Source: Paraphoma chrysanthemicola
Taxonomy: Eukaryota > Ascomycota > Dothideomycetes > Pleosporales > Phaeosphaeriaceae
Direction of reading: 5' to 3'
Length of the DNA stretch: 64,000 nucleotides
Assembly (NCBI GenBank): GCA_020744225.1
Contig: JAGMWG010000009.1
Span: 310,001-374,000, forward strand
Shown here: piece after piece, positions 56,386 through 64,000 of the stretch
How positions within the stretch are numbered: the stretch's first letter is position 1
Layout: every line of letters starts with the position of its first letter
Notes under the pieces: generated by a model
The model's database searches: none
Told to the model about the DNA's origin: nothing
What the model saw: the letters and a program-made list of their open reading frames with translations, nothing else
Made by a program: the position numbers and the translations under genes

Positions 56386-58812
56386 ATGGCGCCCGTCGCA
56401 TCAGAGCTGGCAACATTGAGGGCCCTCACCTTTCGCATATCCTCCACGCCAACACCGCAGCTTCCTCACCACGTGCCTGCGATAGCTGCATCGCTAGCCA
56501 ATTGCAGAACGCTTCTCGCGTCGCCTCAGACTTCGGTATCCAAGTCATCATCCGAAAGCGCTGTCGCCATTCACAAGTTCCGCACGTTACTGTCCACTCT
56601 GCTTCAAGATCGCACCATTCAGGGAAGATGGTCGGCCATCATTCTCATCAAGGCGACTATCGAAGTAGGTGGGTGGGAGACGCTGCAGAAATGTCTCCCG
56701 TGGGTACGAGGCCTTTTGGGCATCTTGAATAAACCTGATCCGCCATCCTCGAAGAAGCTGTGCATCATCGCCCTCACACGCATCTTCATTCTCACCAGGG
56801 AATATCCCACCCTGGTTCGGGAGATAACCACGCCATCACTGCCAGCATTCATCCAGTCCGGCCTACACATGGCTAACACCAAGGCACCTTCCACTCTGCT
56901 GCAAGTTATCCTGGAAAGTTTCAATGAGCTACTGCCACGCCATCCTACCATATTCCGGTCCTACCTCAAGCAGCTCAACCCGCTTCTGGCACGTCTCATT
57001 GCACCAACACCGTCTAGTAAGCTCGGAGTAGAGCAAGCGCCTGGCTCAAAGCCAGACATCACAGCTGAAGTTGTGGATGCGGCCCAACAACTATACGTGC
57101 AGACCTCGTGCTGCACACCCAAAGGTGCGACCAGCGAGGAATGGGAAAAGTCGTTCAAAGCAACCATCAACAGCGCACATCGTGTTGCAGATAAGGTCTT
57201 CAGAGCTGTCTTCGAGGATTGGCGACCTGCCACGAGAGAGACCACAAACGGCCATACCCTCGACGACGAAGTTCAGGATCTTGATCCTGACGACATGGCG
57301 CTTTCCGTTTGGTCAGGTATATTTGCTGGCGGCGAGAGGCTTCTACATCTCCTTCGGCTGATACAGCATTATCTTGCCACTACCACAGCCAACCCGGTCA
57401 CCCTCAACATCGCAGTCATCGTTGACCTAGTGACAAGACTGCTGTCCTTGACGATTCCGGGAGTTGGCGGAAAGTCTCTGCAGAATTCGGTCAAGGCTAA
57501 CAACCAGGTCAGCAAAGAAGAGCGCGAGAACCTGTGGCTACTATTGCCTGATGTACATGTTGCAGCTATTGAGGTGTTGCTTGTGTTGGCTCAGAGGTCC
57601 CATTCTAGCACGCTGCCCTTGGACTCGCTTATTCTCGACCAAATAGTGTGGGTTTTCGCGGCGGAGAAGAATAATCTGCAAATACGAGCGGCATGTTATC
57701 ATGCTGTTGGCATGGTGTTGCAGCGTTCTGGTGCGGCCACTCCAAAGTCTACCATTGATTCGCTCGTGCCGCTTATGCGTGCCTGCTGCGAAGAGCTCCT
57801 CCCGTCAGATCTTCCAGCTGCGCCAACGACCGAGACCCCCGGCCAGGCCAAAGCAAATGGCAAAACCCCTTCGCAGGTGACGGCCAACGCTGACAGCTTT
57901 CTCAATTCTTCCAAATTTCCAAGCACTGTGTCTTTACCGTTTGCCGGTTTGCAGGAAGCGGCGCAGAGTCTCCTACCTATTCTGCTGAGCAATATTCGAG
58001 CATTATATCTCTCCGATGCATTACGCAGTCGCCTGGACCGAACGGCTATTCTCACTCATCACAAAGATGCCATGGTTGCTAGTGTGCTGAATCCGCCACC
58101 AAGCAAGAGGTTTGGCAAGCCTGCCGCAAGCATTTTGCCTCTTATTGCACGATCGTTCTCTGCAGCGCCGGATGTGGAAGGCATGATCCGTCCTAGGTTA
58201 CCTGTCATTCGCCTAGGACGGCAAGACATCGATGAGAGCGGAGACGACGAGGAAGAAGAAGAGGTTTCAGAAGTGGATGATGAGGAAACCGAGGAGGTAG
58301 CCATGGTTGATCAGGAACAAGACCACTTTGTGGGTCACGAGCTTGACACTATTCTTGAATCTGCGGGACGAACAGGTACTGAGGCAGAAGATGCTATGAT
58401 GTCTAATACTGCCGATGCAAACCTGCATGACTCAGTCGCAGCCACAGATGTTCCTGCGACCACAGGAGAAGTCGAGCCACTAGGCGAGCAACCTTCCTCG
58501 AAAGAGTCAGGAAAGCGACCACACATCGAACACGAGCCGTCATCCCCGAGCAAACGCGTAAGATTTGCAGAGGAAGCAGAATTAACTCCACCAGAAGCTT
58601 CATCTGTGCCTCTGACCGGAGACGCTCCAAGCGGCTTTGCTCCTAGTCTGGAAATCCCAGTTCAGACATCTGACTTCACCGTCACGACAACAGCATCTGC
58701 GATACCACAACTGCCTGGCCCAGATCAAGAAGAGGTAGCTGGCAGCGACAGTGACGAGGAGGATGTTATATCTTTGGTCTTGGGACAAGATACGGACGAC
58801 GAGTCGGAGTAA
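56386..58812 (+). CDS. RIX1: 60S ribosome biogenesis protein RIX1 (IPI2)
   Basis: Intronless, 808 residues from the ATG at MAPVASELATLR; 31 more codons upstream are open but would overlap the shared promoter and lack conservation. RIX1 is the scaffold of the Rix1-Ipi1-Ipi3 complex, which with Rea1 drives pre-60S remodelling in the nucleoplasm. Helical-repeat body: FRTLLSTLLQDRTIQGRWSA, LIKATIEVGGWETLQKCLPW, LCIIALTRIFILTREYPTLVRE (split), LPAFIQSG, LWLLLPDVHVAAIEVLLVLA, IRAACYHAVGMVLQRSG. The C-terminal 150 residues are strongly acidic with a KKR-type patch (SPSKRVRFAEEAELTPPEA), giving a likely nuclear localisation signal. This matches the PELP1/Rix1 architecture. Confidence 0.92.
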   Translation: MAPVASELATLRALTFRISSTPTPQLPHHVPAIAASLANCRTLLASPQTSVSKSSSESAVAIHKFRTLLSTLLQDRTIQGRWSAIILIKATIEVGGWETLQKCLPWVRGLLGILNKPDPPSSKKLCIIALTRIFILTREYPTLVREITTPSLPAFIQSGLHMANTKAPSTLLQVILESFNELLPRHPTIFRSYLKQLNPLLARLIAPTPSSKLGVEQAPGSKPDITAEVVDAAQQLYVQTSCCTPKGATSEEWEKSFKATINSAHRVADKVFRAVFEDWRPATRETTNGHTLDDEVQDLDPDDMALSVWSGIFAGGERLLHLLRLIQHYLATTTANPVTLNIAVIVDLVTRLLSLTIPGVGGKSLQNSVKANNQVSKEERENLWLLLPDVHVAAIEVLLVLAQRSHSSTLPLDSLILDQIVWVFAAEKNNLQIRAACYHAVGMVLQRSGAATPKSTIDSLVPLMRACCEELLPSDLPAAPTTETPGQAKANGKTPSQVTANADSFLNSSKFPSTVSLPFAGLQEAAQSLLPILLSNIRALYLSDALRSRLDRTAILTHHKDAMVASVLNPPPSKRFGKPAASILPLIARSFSAAPDVEGMIRPRLPVIRLGRQDIDESGDDEEEEEVSEVDDEETEEVAMVDQEQDHFVGHELDTILESAGRTGTEAEDAMMSNTADANLHDSVAATDVPATTGEVEPLGEQPSSKESGKRPHIEHEPSSPSKRVRFAEEAELTPPEASSVPLTGDAPSGFAPSLEIPVQTSDFTVTTTASAIPQLPGPDQEEVAGSDSDEEDVISLVLGQDTDDESE

Positions 58813-59150
58813 TAGCTACTATGATAGCGCATAGCATTCTAAATTTGGCCTATTCATTTGATGAGATCGTGATGCATGCCACCGAAGTAAACGTAGCGAG
58901 TGCACGGACACACACGTGATATCAACCTTTCTCTATGCGTGCGCACACTTCCGCGTACTGCAGCGCCTTGCACCTTCACGCGCACCTCAATATACAAGTC
59001 CTACAATCGCCTCAGCGTCCATATTTACTAAGCAAGCTCAGATACTTGCTTGCGCGATTGGGACCACGATCGCCGCCCACGTTCAGCCCTACTGAGCAGT
59101 CTCCGTCAACGCGGCCTTGCAATCAAATAATCTAGACTTCTCCGAGAACG
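58813..59150. other. Intergenic
   Basis: RIX1 3' flank and promoter of the following orphan. Nothing else seen. Confidence 0.5.
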
Positions 59151-60137
59151 ATGCCGCCAGCCAAATTGAAGCCGGCCTCTTCCACTGTCCCCAGACTCAG
59201 GAGATCTCAAGCAGCGCGTAAGCCAATGGTCGAAGTTAATAAGGTTGCCAAAGCACCGAGCAATACCAGGTATAACCATGGTCACTATCCGTGGGATGAC
59301 TACCAAGATGAACTGGTGGTGAACTCAGTTGAACACGCGCACCCGAGAGGACAGAAGGTATTGGTCGGAGTGGAACACTACAACGAACTTTTAAGCAAGG
59401 CAGGGCCATACAAGCACATCACATGTAACTTCGACCATTACAAGACGAACGGGAGGAGATTGGAGAATGTACCAGAGCCAGAGGAGGAGGTTGAATTAGG
59501 ACTTGGATTTGAACGACACCCGCAGGTTCACTATGGCGTCCCACCCAAGCCGCCCAAGGACTTCGACGACTACGACGACTGGATATATCATGCAAAGACA
59601 CGCAGCCCTGCGGTGTGCCTTGCAGTGGTTCGGATCGCTCGACATAACTTACCCTTCGTGGACTTCACCTCCTCGCTCAATCACCTACCAAATCAGCCAC
59701 CAGATGCGCCGCTGCCTAAGCTACCACTAGATGGATTTATCGCAGACATACCTCATGAGGGGCGAGCCACCGATCTCGATGCCAGTATCGCATTCCTACC
59801 ATGCTTCTACCACGATGGCCGACACGCCCTGGGTTTCTTCGTTCTTTCGCCCGACCCGCGGCCAGACCAACCCACTCGCAAGTGGACGAGGACATGTCTC
59901 TTTACTCCATGTACCTTTTCAGACCTCGTGCGGACAAATATGGTGGAGTGGCTTCCAGACAGCATTCGGCGCGACGATGTGGAGAATATACTAGCGGTCG
60001 GCAGCAGGGACGGAAAGTGGTTGGACCCAGACCTTGAGGAGCACAAGATGAACTGGATGATGTGCTGGCGAGTGGCTTCGAATATATGGGAGAAGAGGAT
60101 GAAATTGTGTCGGGGTGCACAGGAGGTTTCAGGCTGA
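59151..60137 (+). CDS. Unknown protein, orphan
   Basis: Intronless, 328 residues, starting MPPAKLKPASS. I do not recognise a domain. The first 45 residues are basic (RLRRSQAARKP), then a Tyr/Trp/His-rich part (GHYPWDDYQDELV) and PPKPPKDFDDYDDWIYHAK near 145. A compact region from about 160 follows, with CLAVVRIARHNLPFVDF, IAFLPCFYHDGRHALGFFVLSPDP and RTCLFTPCTFSDLVR. The final part is Trp-rich (WMMCWRVASNIWEKRM). Amino-acid composition and a good start context favour a real gene. No signal peptide, membrane segment or repeats are seen. Its neighbours do not suggest a role. Confidence 0.6.
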   Translation: MPPAKLKPASSTVPRLRRSQAARKPMVEVNKVAKAPSNTRYNHGHYPWDDYQDELVVNSVEHAHPRGQKVLVGVEHYNELLSKAGPYKHITCNFDHYKTNGRRLENVPEPEEEVELGLGFERHPQVHYGVPPKPPKDFDDYDDWIYHAKTRSPAVCLAVVRIARHNLPFVDFTSSLNHLPNQPPDAPLPKLPLDGFIADIPHEGRATDLDASIAFLPCFYHDGRHALGFFVLSPDPRPDQPTRKWTRTCLFTPCTFSDLVRTNMVEWLPDSIRRDDVENILAVGSRDGKWLDPDLEEHKMNWMMCWRVASNIWEKRMKLCRGAQEVSG

Positions 60138-60493
60138 GCTTTCCAGGTGTGAGGACGGAAGGAACGTTCGAACGGCGTCGCAGGCTGGCACGGATTTAAC
60201 ACGTAAACGACGTGTATGAAATCTGAAAGTTACATGATCAAGACGGCCTCGCATTGTTACGACCCACCATGAGAATCGTATCGGCAGTGAGGAGCCGTGG
60301 CTTCATGTACGAAACTTTGGGCCCGAATAATCGTTGGTTCCGCGACCTCGGGAAACTCAACAATAACGCCTCTCTTAGCGTCACCACTTCCCAAAGTAGT
60401 GGCTCTGCGCCTGAATACATAGAGAGGAAAACGAAATTGAGTTTTGATTTTCCACCGTCTTCATTTTCCCTCGCCTCCACTCACTAGCAAATC
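60138..60493. other. Intergenic
   Basis: Short gap holding the promoter of the first 2EXR-like gene. Confidence 0.5.
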
Positions 60494-61513
60494 ATGTCTG
60501 AACTCCTAAGGTTTATGGCCCATCGAGCGAACTTGAGGTCAGCACACACGAGGCCAACGGAGACCATGGATCGGAAACTCATTTCTGACCTCGAAACACT
60601 CCTGGGTCGGAAGAAAGGACGCAGAAAGCCGAAGGAATTCATGGACTTACCCCCTGAGATACGTCTAATGATCTATAAGTACCTCGGACCTACCAAGAAG
60701 CGAAGCGTTGTGCCTCTCAAGACCCGCGGACACGTAATATTGATCAACATGTCGGTCGCCGTAGGCATTCTAGCGACGTGCCGGAAGATCAACCAGGAAG
60801 CATCGCCTATTCTCAACCCCATATTGAAAAAGCTAGCGCAAGAACCTCCAAGAATCGTCATCAAAGGCCACTTGCTTGCCGACATAGTCCACTTACCATA
60901 CTTCGGCTCCACTCGCATCTACCTTCTCGACGAGATCATTGCACAACACAAGACTCTCCCAGAAGCCATCGCGCGCTATAGAAAGGGCTTGGTATCCATC
61001 GAACACCTTCGAAAGCTCATGAACGTACAGAAATACGTCACCAGCGAAGCCCACGACGCCATCAAAGGACTCGCTACATTCCTTCTCCGTACCGCGCGAT
61101 ACGACGAGCAATTCCAGCAGGACTACCCCGGAAGAGCATCTACACTACGCATTACCGTCGACATCACCGACCTCCACAAGATACAAAAACTCCGCGTGAC
61201 GCAGTGGCCGCTCACACGGTACTTGCGAACGATATTCTACCAGCCAAACCCACATGGTCGGTACGTCCATGCAGATATATACTGGGTGTTGCAGTGGTTC
61301 ATCACGCATGCTGCGATGCGTTACGACCGTCAGCAAGATTGGCGCTTTTGTGTCTCGTGGAGATATGCACCGGAGGGAAAAGTTGAGGAGCCGCCGATGT
61401 TTACGGAGCGATTTTTTAGTACGGCGGTTACGAGGGGGCTGATTAATCACCGGTTGAAGGATCCTGATACGATATTTCATGGTGGTGTTTGTGAGGACGA
61501 GGATGAGAATTGA
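60494..61513 (+). CDS. F-box/2EXR-like fungal protein, tandem copy 1
   Basis: Intronless, 339 residues. After a basic leader (LLGRKKGRRKPKE) comes the signature FMDLPPEIRLMIYKYLG (about 49-65), followed by VGILATCRKINQEASPIL (about 93-110). This pairing of an LPxEIRxxIY helix and a later TCRxINxEA helix defines a large lineage-expanded family in filamentous ascomycetes, often annotated as 2EXR or F-box-like, of unknown role. The C-terminal two thirds hold a moderately conserved helical region with basic helices. The next gene repeats the layout. The start ATG is well placed relative to the domain; two alternative in-frame ATGs lie 7 and 24 codons in. Confidence 0.75.
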   Translation: MSELLRFMAHRANLRSAHTRPTETMDRKLISDLETLLGRKKGRRKPKEFMDLPPEIRLMIYKYLGPTKKRSVVPLKTRGHVILINMSVAVGILATCRKINQEASPILNPILKKLAQEPPRIVIKGHLLADIVHLPYFGSTRIYLLDEIIAQHKTLPEAIARYRKGLVSIEHLRKLMNVQKYVTSEAHDAIKGLATFLLRTARYDEQFQQDYPGRASTLRITVDITDLHKIQKLRVTQWPLTRYLRTIFYQPNPHGRYVHADIYWVLQWFITHAAMRYDRQQDWRFCVSWRYAPEGKVEEPPMFTERFFSTAVTRGLINHRLKDPDTIFHGGVCEDEDEN

Positions 61514-61772
61514 GGAGAAGATGCAGCATGTTGGCCGTCGAGTGGAATGTTGGCTTTTCGACAAAGAGCCGAGTGTGAAAGCGGTCTTGAGCTGGGAGAT
61601 CTTCAGCTGCATATTGCCGGGCAGTGAAAGTGAAAATGAGGACAGACAAACGGGAAGTTCAAGCGAAACACCTCTCAACCACAACGCAACAAACCCATAA
61701 CATCTCGCACCACAGTCTCTACACGACTTCCTCTTGATTCAATCTGCCAAGCGACATGCAAGAATCGACGAA

Positions 61773-62732
61773 ATGCGCCTCAAATTACTCGCACGCTTTC
61801 ACAATGGCCGCCAACGGTCAGAGACACCCACAGACACAATCGCGCCGTTCAGGCTGCTCAACCTTCCAAAAGAGATTCGACTGATGATATACGAAGAACT
61901 GGCAATCTCATGGAACCACCATGAGATGCCCCTCGATGGCGCGGCAACATGTCACGGGACGATTATGAACCCATCGATGCCAGGCGTACGCTTGCTGGCC
62001 ACGTGCCGCTTCATCAATAAAGAGGCGGGCGCTGTTCTTAGAAAGCAGCTGGAGCGCATGGTGCAATCATTTCCGACGATCTTCGTTGATGTAGACCGGC
62101 TGCCCGGACTGGTACCAGTAAGGTCCGCTTTTGGCTACCGCATGAATCTCATCGCCAGAATTCTAAACGGCATGGTCAGCTCTCTTCAGATACATGCCAT
62201 ACACAGACACCGATCGGGAAATTGGTCGACTGAGAAGCTCCGCATATCATTGGGCATAAGTAAACATTTCTCCGACGATCAGGTCAAAGCCTTGGCGAGC
62301 TTTACTCTCCACACAGCCGCGTACAACAATCGCGAACGAGGTAACTGCAATCCGTATCCTCCTCTTGCGATTGTGGTCTCTATTCCAGCATCTTTCAGTA
62401 CCATGCAGCTGGAATTTGCGTCGTCGTATAGCGGACACTTTTTCCGCAACTATATTCTACGTCGAAGTTGTGCAAGGATACAGACTGTTCAGGCGGACAT
62501 GAATTTCATGGCTTATGCCTTCGCATACTATACCTCAACTATTCTTGCTCTTAGAGGGACCATGGAAGCCGTTGTCATGCTGGAATTTCCGGACGAAGCG
62601 CACTTGTACAGCGACCTCGACAGCATAGAAATTGACTTTAAGCTGTTCCTGGGTATCGGAGCGCGAGCATCGCGCCACGAGGGTTGGCTGAGGTACATTG
62701 GACTATACGCCGATATGCAGGTAGAAGAGTAG
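61773..62732 (+). CDS. F-box/2EXR-like fungal protein, tandem copy 2
   Basis: Intronless, 319 residues from MRLKLLARF; the frame is open 13 codons further upstream only to a TTG. It shares with copy 1 the FRLLNLPKEIRLMIYEELA helix (about 29-47), the VRLLATCRFINKEAGAVL helix (about 78-95), and a similar downstream order (a VDVDRLPGL-type strand, then SFTLHTAAYNNRE matching ATFLLRTARYDEQ of copy 1). The two genes are in direct orientation 259 bp apart, diverged well beyond nucleotide similarity, so the duplication is old. Function unknown. Confidence 0.75.
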   Translation: MRLKLLARFHNGRQRSETPTDTIAPFRLLNLPKEIRLMIYEELAISWNHHEMPLDGAATCHGTIMNPSMPGVRLLATCRFINKEAGAVLRKQLERMVQSFPTIFVDVDRLPGLVPVRSAFGYRMNLIARILNGMVSSLQIHAIHRHRSGNWSTEKLRISLGISKHFSDDQVKALASFTLHTAAYNNRERGNCNPYPPLAIVVSIPASFSTMQLEFASSYSGHFFRNYILRRSCARIQTVQADMNFMAYAFAYYTSTILALRGTMEAVVMLEFPDEAHLYSDLDSIEIDFKLFLGIGARASRHEGWLRYIGLYADMQVEE

Positions 62733-63615
62733 TAGGACTCAGTACTGGGGCGGTGGCTTGGACGCAGACATTACCACAAGAAACGCATGTGGTCGCCGAG
62801 GCCTTCGACAACTTTCCGCAACGCTTCCGTGATTCTTCCGTATTTCAGTCAGAAGATGCGAAGAACTTCTACAACGTCTAGCTCGAGCTGTCACTGCACC
62901 AACCCCGGATCTGGGGTCAACCTCTGCATGGAACGGCTCGGCACTATTCCAGATCCCCAGCTCTTCTCCGCATCGCATGGGCCATGAATTCGTCGGACCG
63001 GCATGACACTTCTCAGAAGCCAGGAATTTGCGCAACGCACCCTTCATGGCACCGACAGAGCGGCATTTTAATATCGAAAACGGATCGAAGCCAAGGCATA
63101 GTGTGGTGGTGTGTACTTGCGATGATGATGGTCGTCGGACGAACTCCTAGACCACCGGTGCAACTAGCACTCAATAGGCAGGCGCCGTGACCACGTGCGA
63201 TGATTGGCAGGGGTTAAATCCGGGGTTGCGTTCTAATTTGACTTTCTTGCTCTTCACATGCCTGCATCGTCTTTACCGTTCCTCCACACTGATTCGCACA
63301 TGTGCCGCCCGCTAACAGATGATCTAAATGAGCCTCATCTCGTCTCGCAGCCCATTCGTTGGTCCTCGGTCCGCTGCGCGCGTCGCAGTGACGAACATCG
63401 CATTGCCGCTTCCGTGGTAGCATGACGCTATGGTAGTGTCCGCTGCAGCTCCGCAGTGTACCTGGTGGTGTTTACTGGAGCCGGCGTGGAGTGTGTGTGC
63501 TGTGTGTTTCCCAAGTACCGGGTTGAGTGATGGACGAGGTATATAATGTGTGAGGATCCTACGAGAAGGATCAGCATCTTCACTGCCATCGTCGAAGCAT
63601 CAAGACTACTGCATC
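62733..63615. other. Intergenic, glucoamylase promoter
   Basis: 880 bp with no other gene recognised; the 3' part holds a TATA box and CreA-like sites. Confidence 0.5.
63475..63546 (+). promoter_or_regulatory. Glucoamylase core promoter: paired CreA-like sites and TATA box
   Basis: CTGGAG (63475-63480) and GTGGAG (63486-63491) both fit the SYGGRG consensus of the carbon-catabolite repressor CreA and are six bases apart in direct orientation. TATATAA lies at 63540-63546, about 70 bp before the start codon. Such short motifs occur by chance, so this is suggestive only. Confidence 0.4.
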
Positions 63616-64000
63616 ATGCTCTTCACCTCTGTTCTCCGCGCTATCCCGGCGGCCCTGCTGATCAGCGTCGCTCAAAGCGGACCGCTCGAGCACAAGCCTC
63701 GCCAGACCTCTGTTGATGCTTTCATCAAGACCCAGGCCGATGTCTCCATCAAAGGAGTGCTTGCCAACATTGGTACTGATGGCGCAAAGGCACAAGGTGT
63801 GCCAGCTGGTATCGTCGTTGCCAGTCCGTCTCGACAGAACCCGGATTGTGAGTACAAGAGATTCTTGCGTTGTTATGTACGGCCTAACAAGTCGTAGACT
63901 GGTACACCTGGACAAGAGATGCAGCTTTGACTTACAAGGCACTTGTGGAACGCTTTATCGCCGGCGATACTTCGCTGAAGCAGAAGCTTGACGACTATGT
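63616..64000 (+). CDS. Secreted glucoamylase (GH15 glucan 1,4-alpha-glucosidase), 5' part
   Basis: Exon 1 is 63616-63847 and exon 2 begins at 63898 after a 50-nt GTGAGT...TAG intron, then runs off the right edge; 111 complete residues are visible. A signal peptide (LRAIPAALLISVAQSGP) is followed by a short dibasic propeptide-like KPRQTSVDAFIKTQ. GH15 glucoamylases release glucose from starch ends outside the cell. The splice rebuilds the family block PSRQNPDYWYTWTRDAALTYK, seen as PSRQNPD plus YWYTWTRDAALTYK, which lines part of subsite -1 in this family. The IxxQADVSIKGVLANIG helix also matches. The catalytic glutamates and any starch-binding domain lie beyond the window. Confidence 0.93.

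Overview
The window is nuclear DNA from a filamentous ascomycete (Pezizomycotina, probably Dothideomycetes; class-level placement is inference). The signs are: gene after gene with short spliceosomal introns (42-118 nt, GTRNGT donors, CTRAC/CTAAT branch sites, YAG acceptors); a tRNA-Gly with a 16-nt intron; Zn2Cys6 regulators; a fungal NLR N-terminus; and single-copy fungal housekeeping genes on both strands with 0.2-2.4 kb between them. No bacterial-style operon, CRISPR array, rRNA or intact transposon was seen. Gene models below were built by hand from reading frames, splice signals and phase, because most genes are interrupted.

Layout. 0-6.3 kb: the N-terminal effector domain of an NLR-type gene running off the left edge, then a convergent pair (aconitase-X dehydratase and an ornithine-cyclodeaminase-fold reductase) that makes sense as a 3-hydroxy-L-proline to L-proline salvage module, then tRNA-Gly(GCC). 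6.8-13.3 kb: a T5orf172/GIY-YIG-like protein, ATG101, ORC2 and a small membrane protein. 13.5-17.7 kb: a tandem duplication of a fungal membrane-protein gene, including upstream DNA, with different intron content in the two copies. 18-30.4 kb: ELP3, a 73-residue membrane protein, a copper amine oxidase, a mitochondrial FLX1-like carrier, an unknown coiled-coil protein, REI1 and an SDR. 31-39.4 kb: MMM1 (ERMES), a DDT/WHIM chromatin protein with a PCNA-binding-like peptide, and a BAR-domain protein. 40.4-51.8 kb: a Zn2Cys6 transcription factor, VPS45, a decayed APH-family kinase pseudogene, a conserved fungal protein with a DUF1330-like end, an NAD-dependent epimerase and a protein with a widened six-cysteine cluster. 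52.3-58.8 kb: YPP1 and RIX1 head to head. 59-64 kb: an orphan, two tandem paralogues with an F-box/2EXR-like start, and the 5' end of a secreted GH15 glucoamylase at the right edge.

Most genes are unrelated housekeeping functions (autophagy, replication origin, tRNA modification, 60S maturation, ER-mitochondria tethering, vesicle fusion, PI4-kinase scaffold). The genes that look functionally linked to a neighbour are the hydroxyproline pair. The most unusual items are a candidate single-nucleotide exon in one of the duplicated membrane-protein genes, the PIP-box-like motif on the DDT/WHIM protein, and the multiply disabled APH gene.
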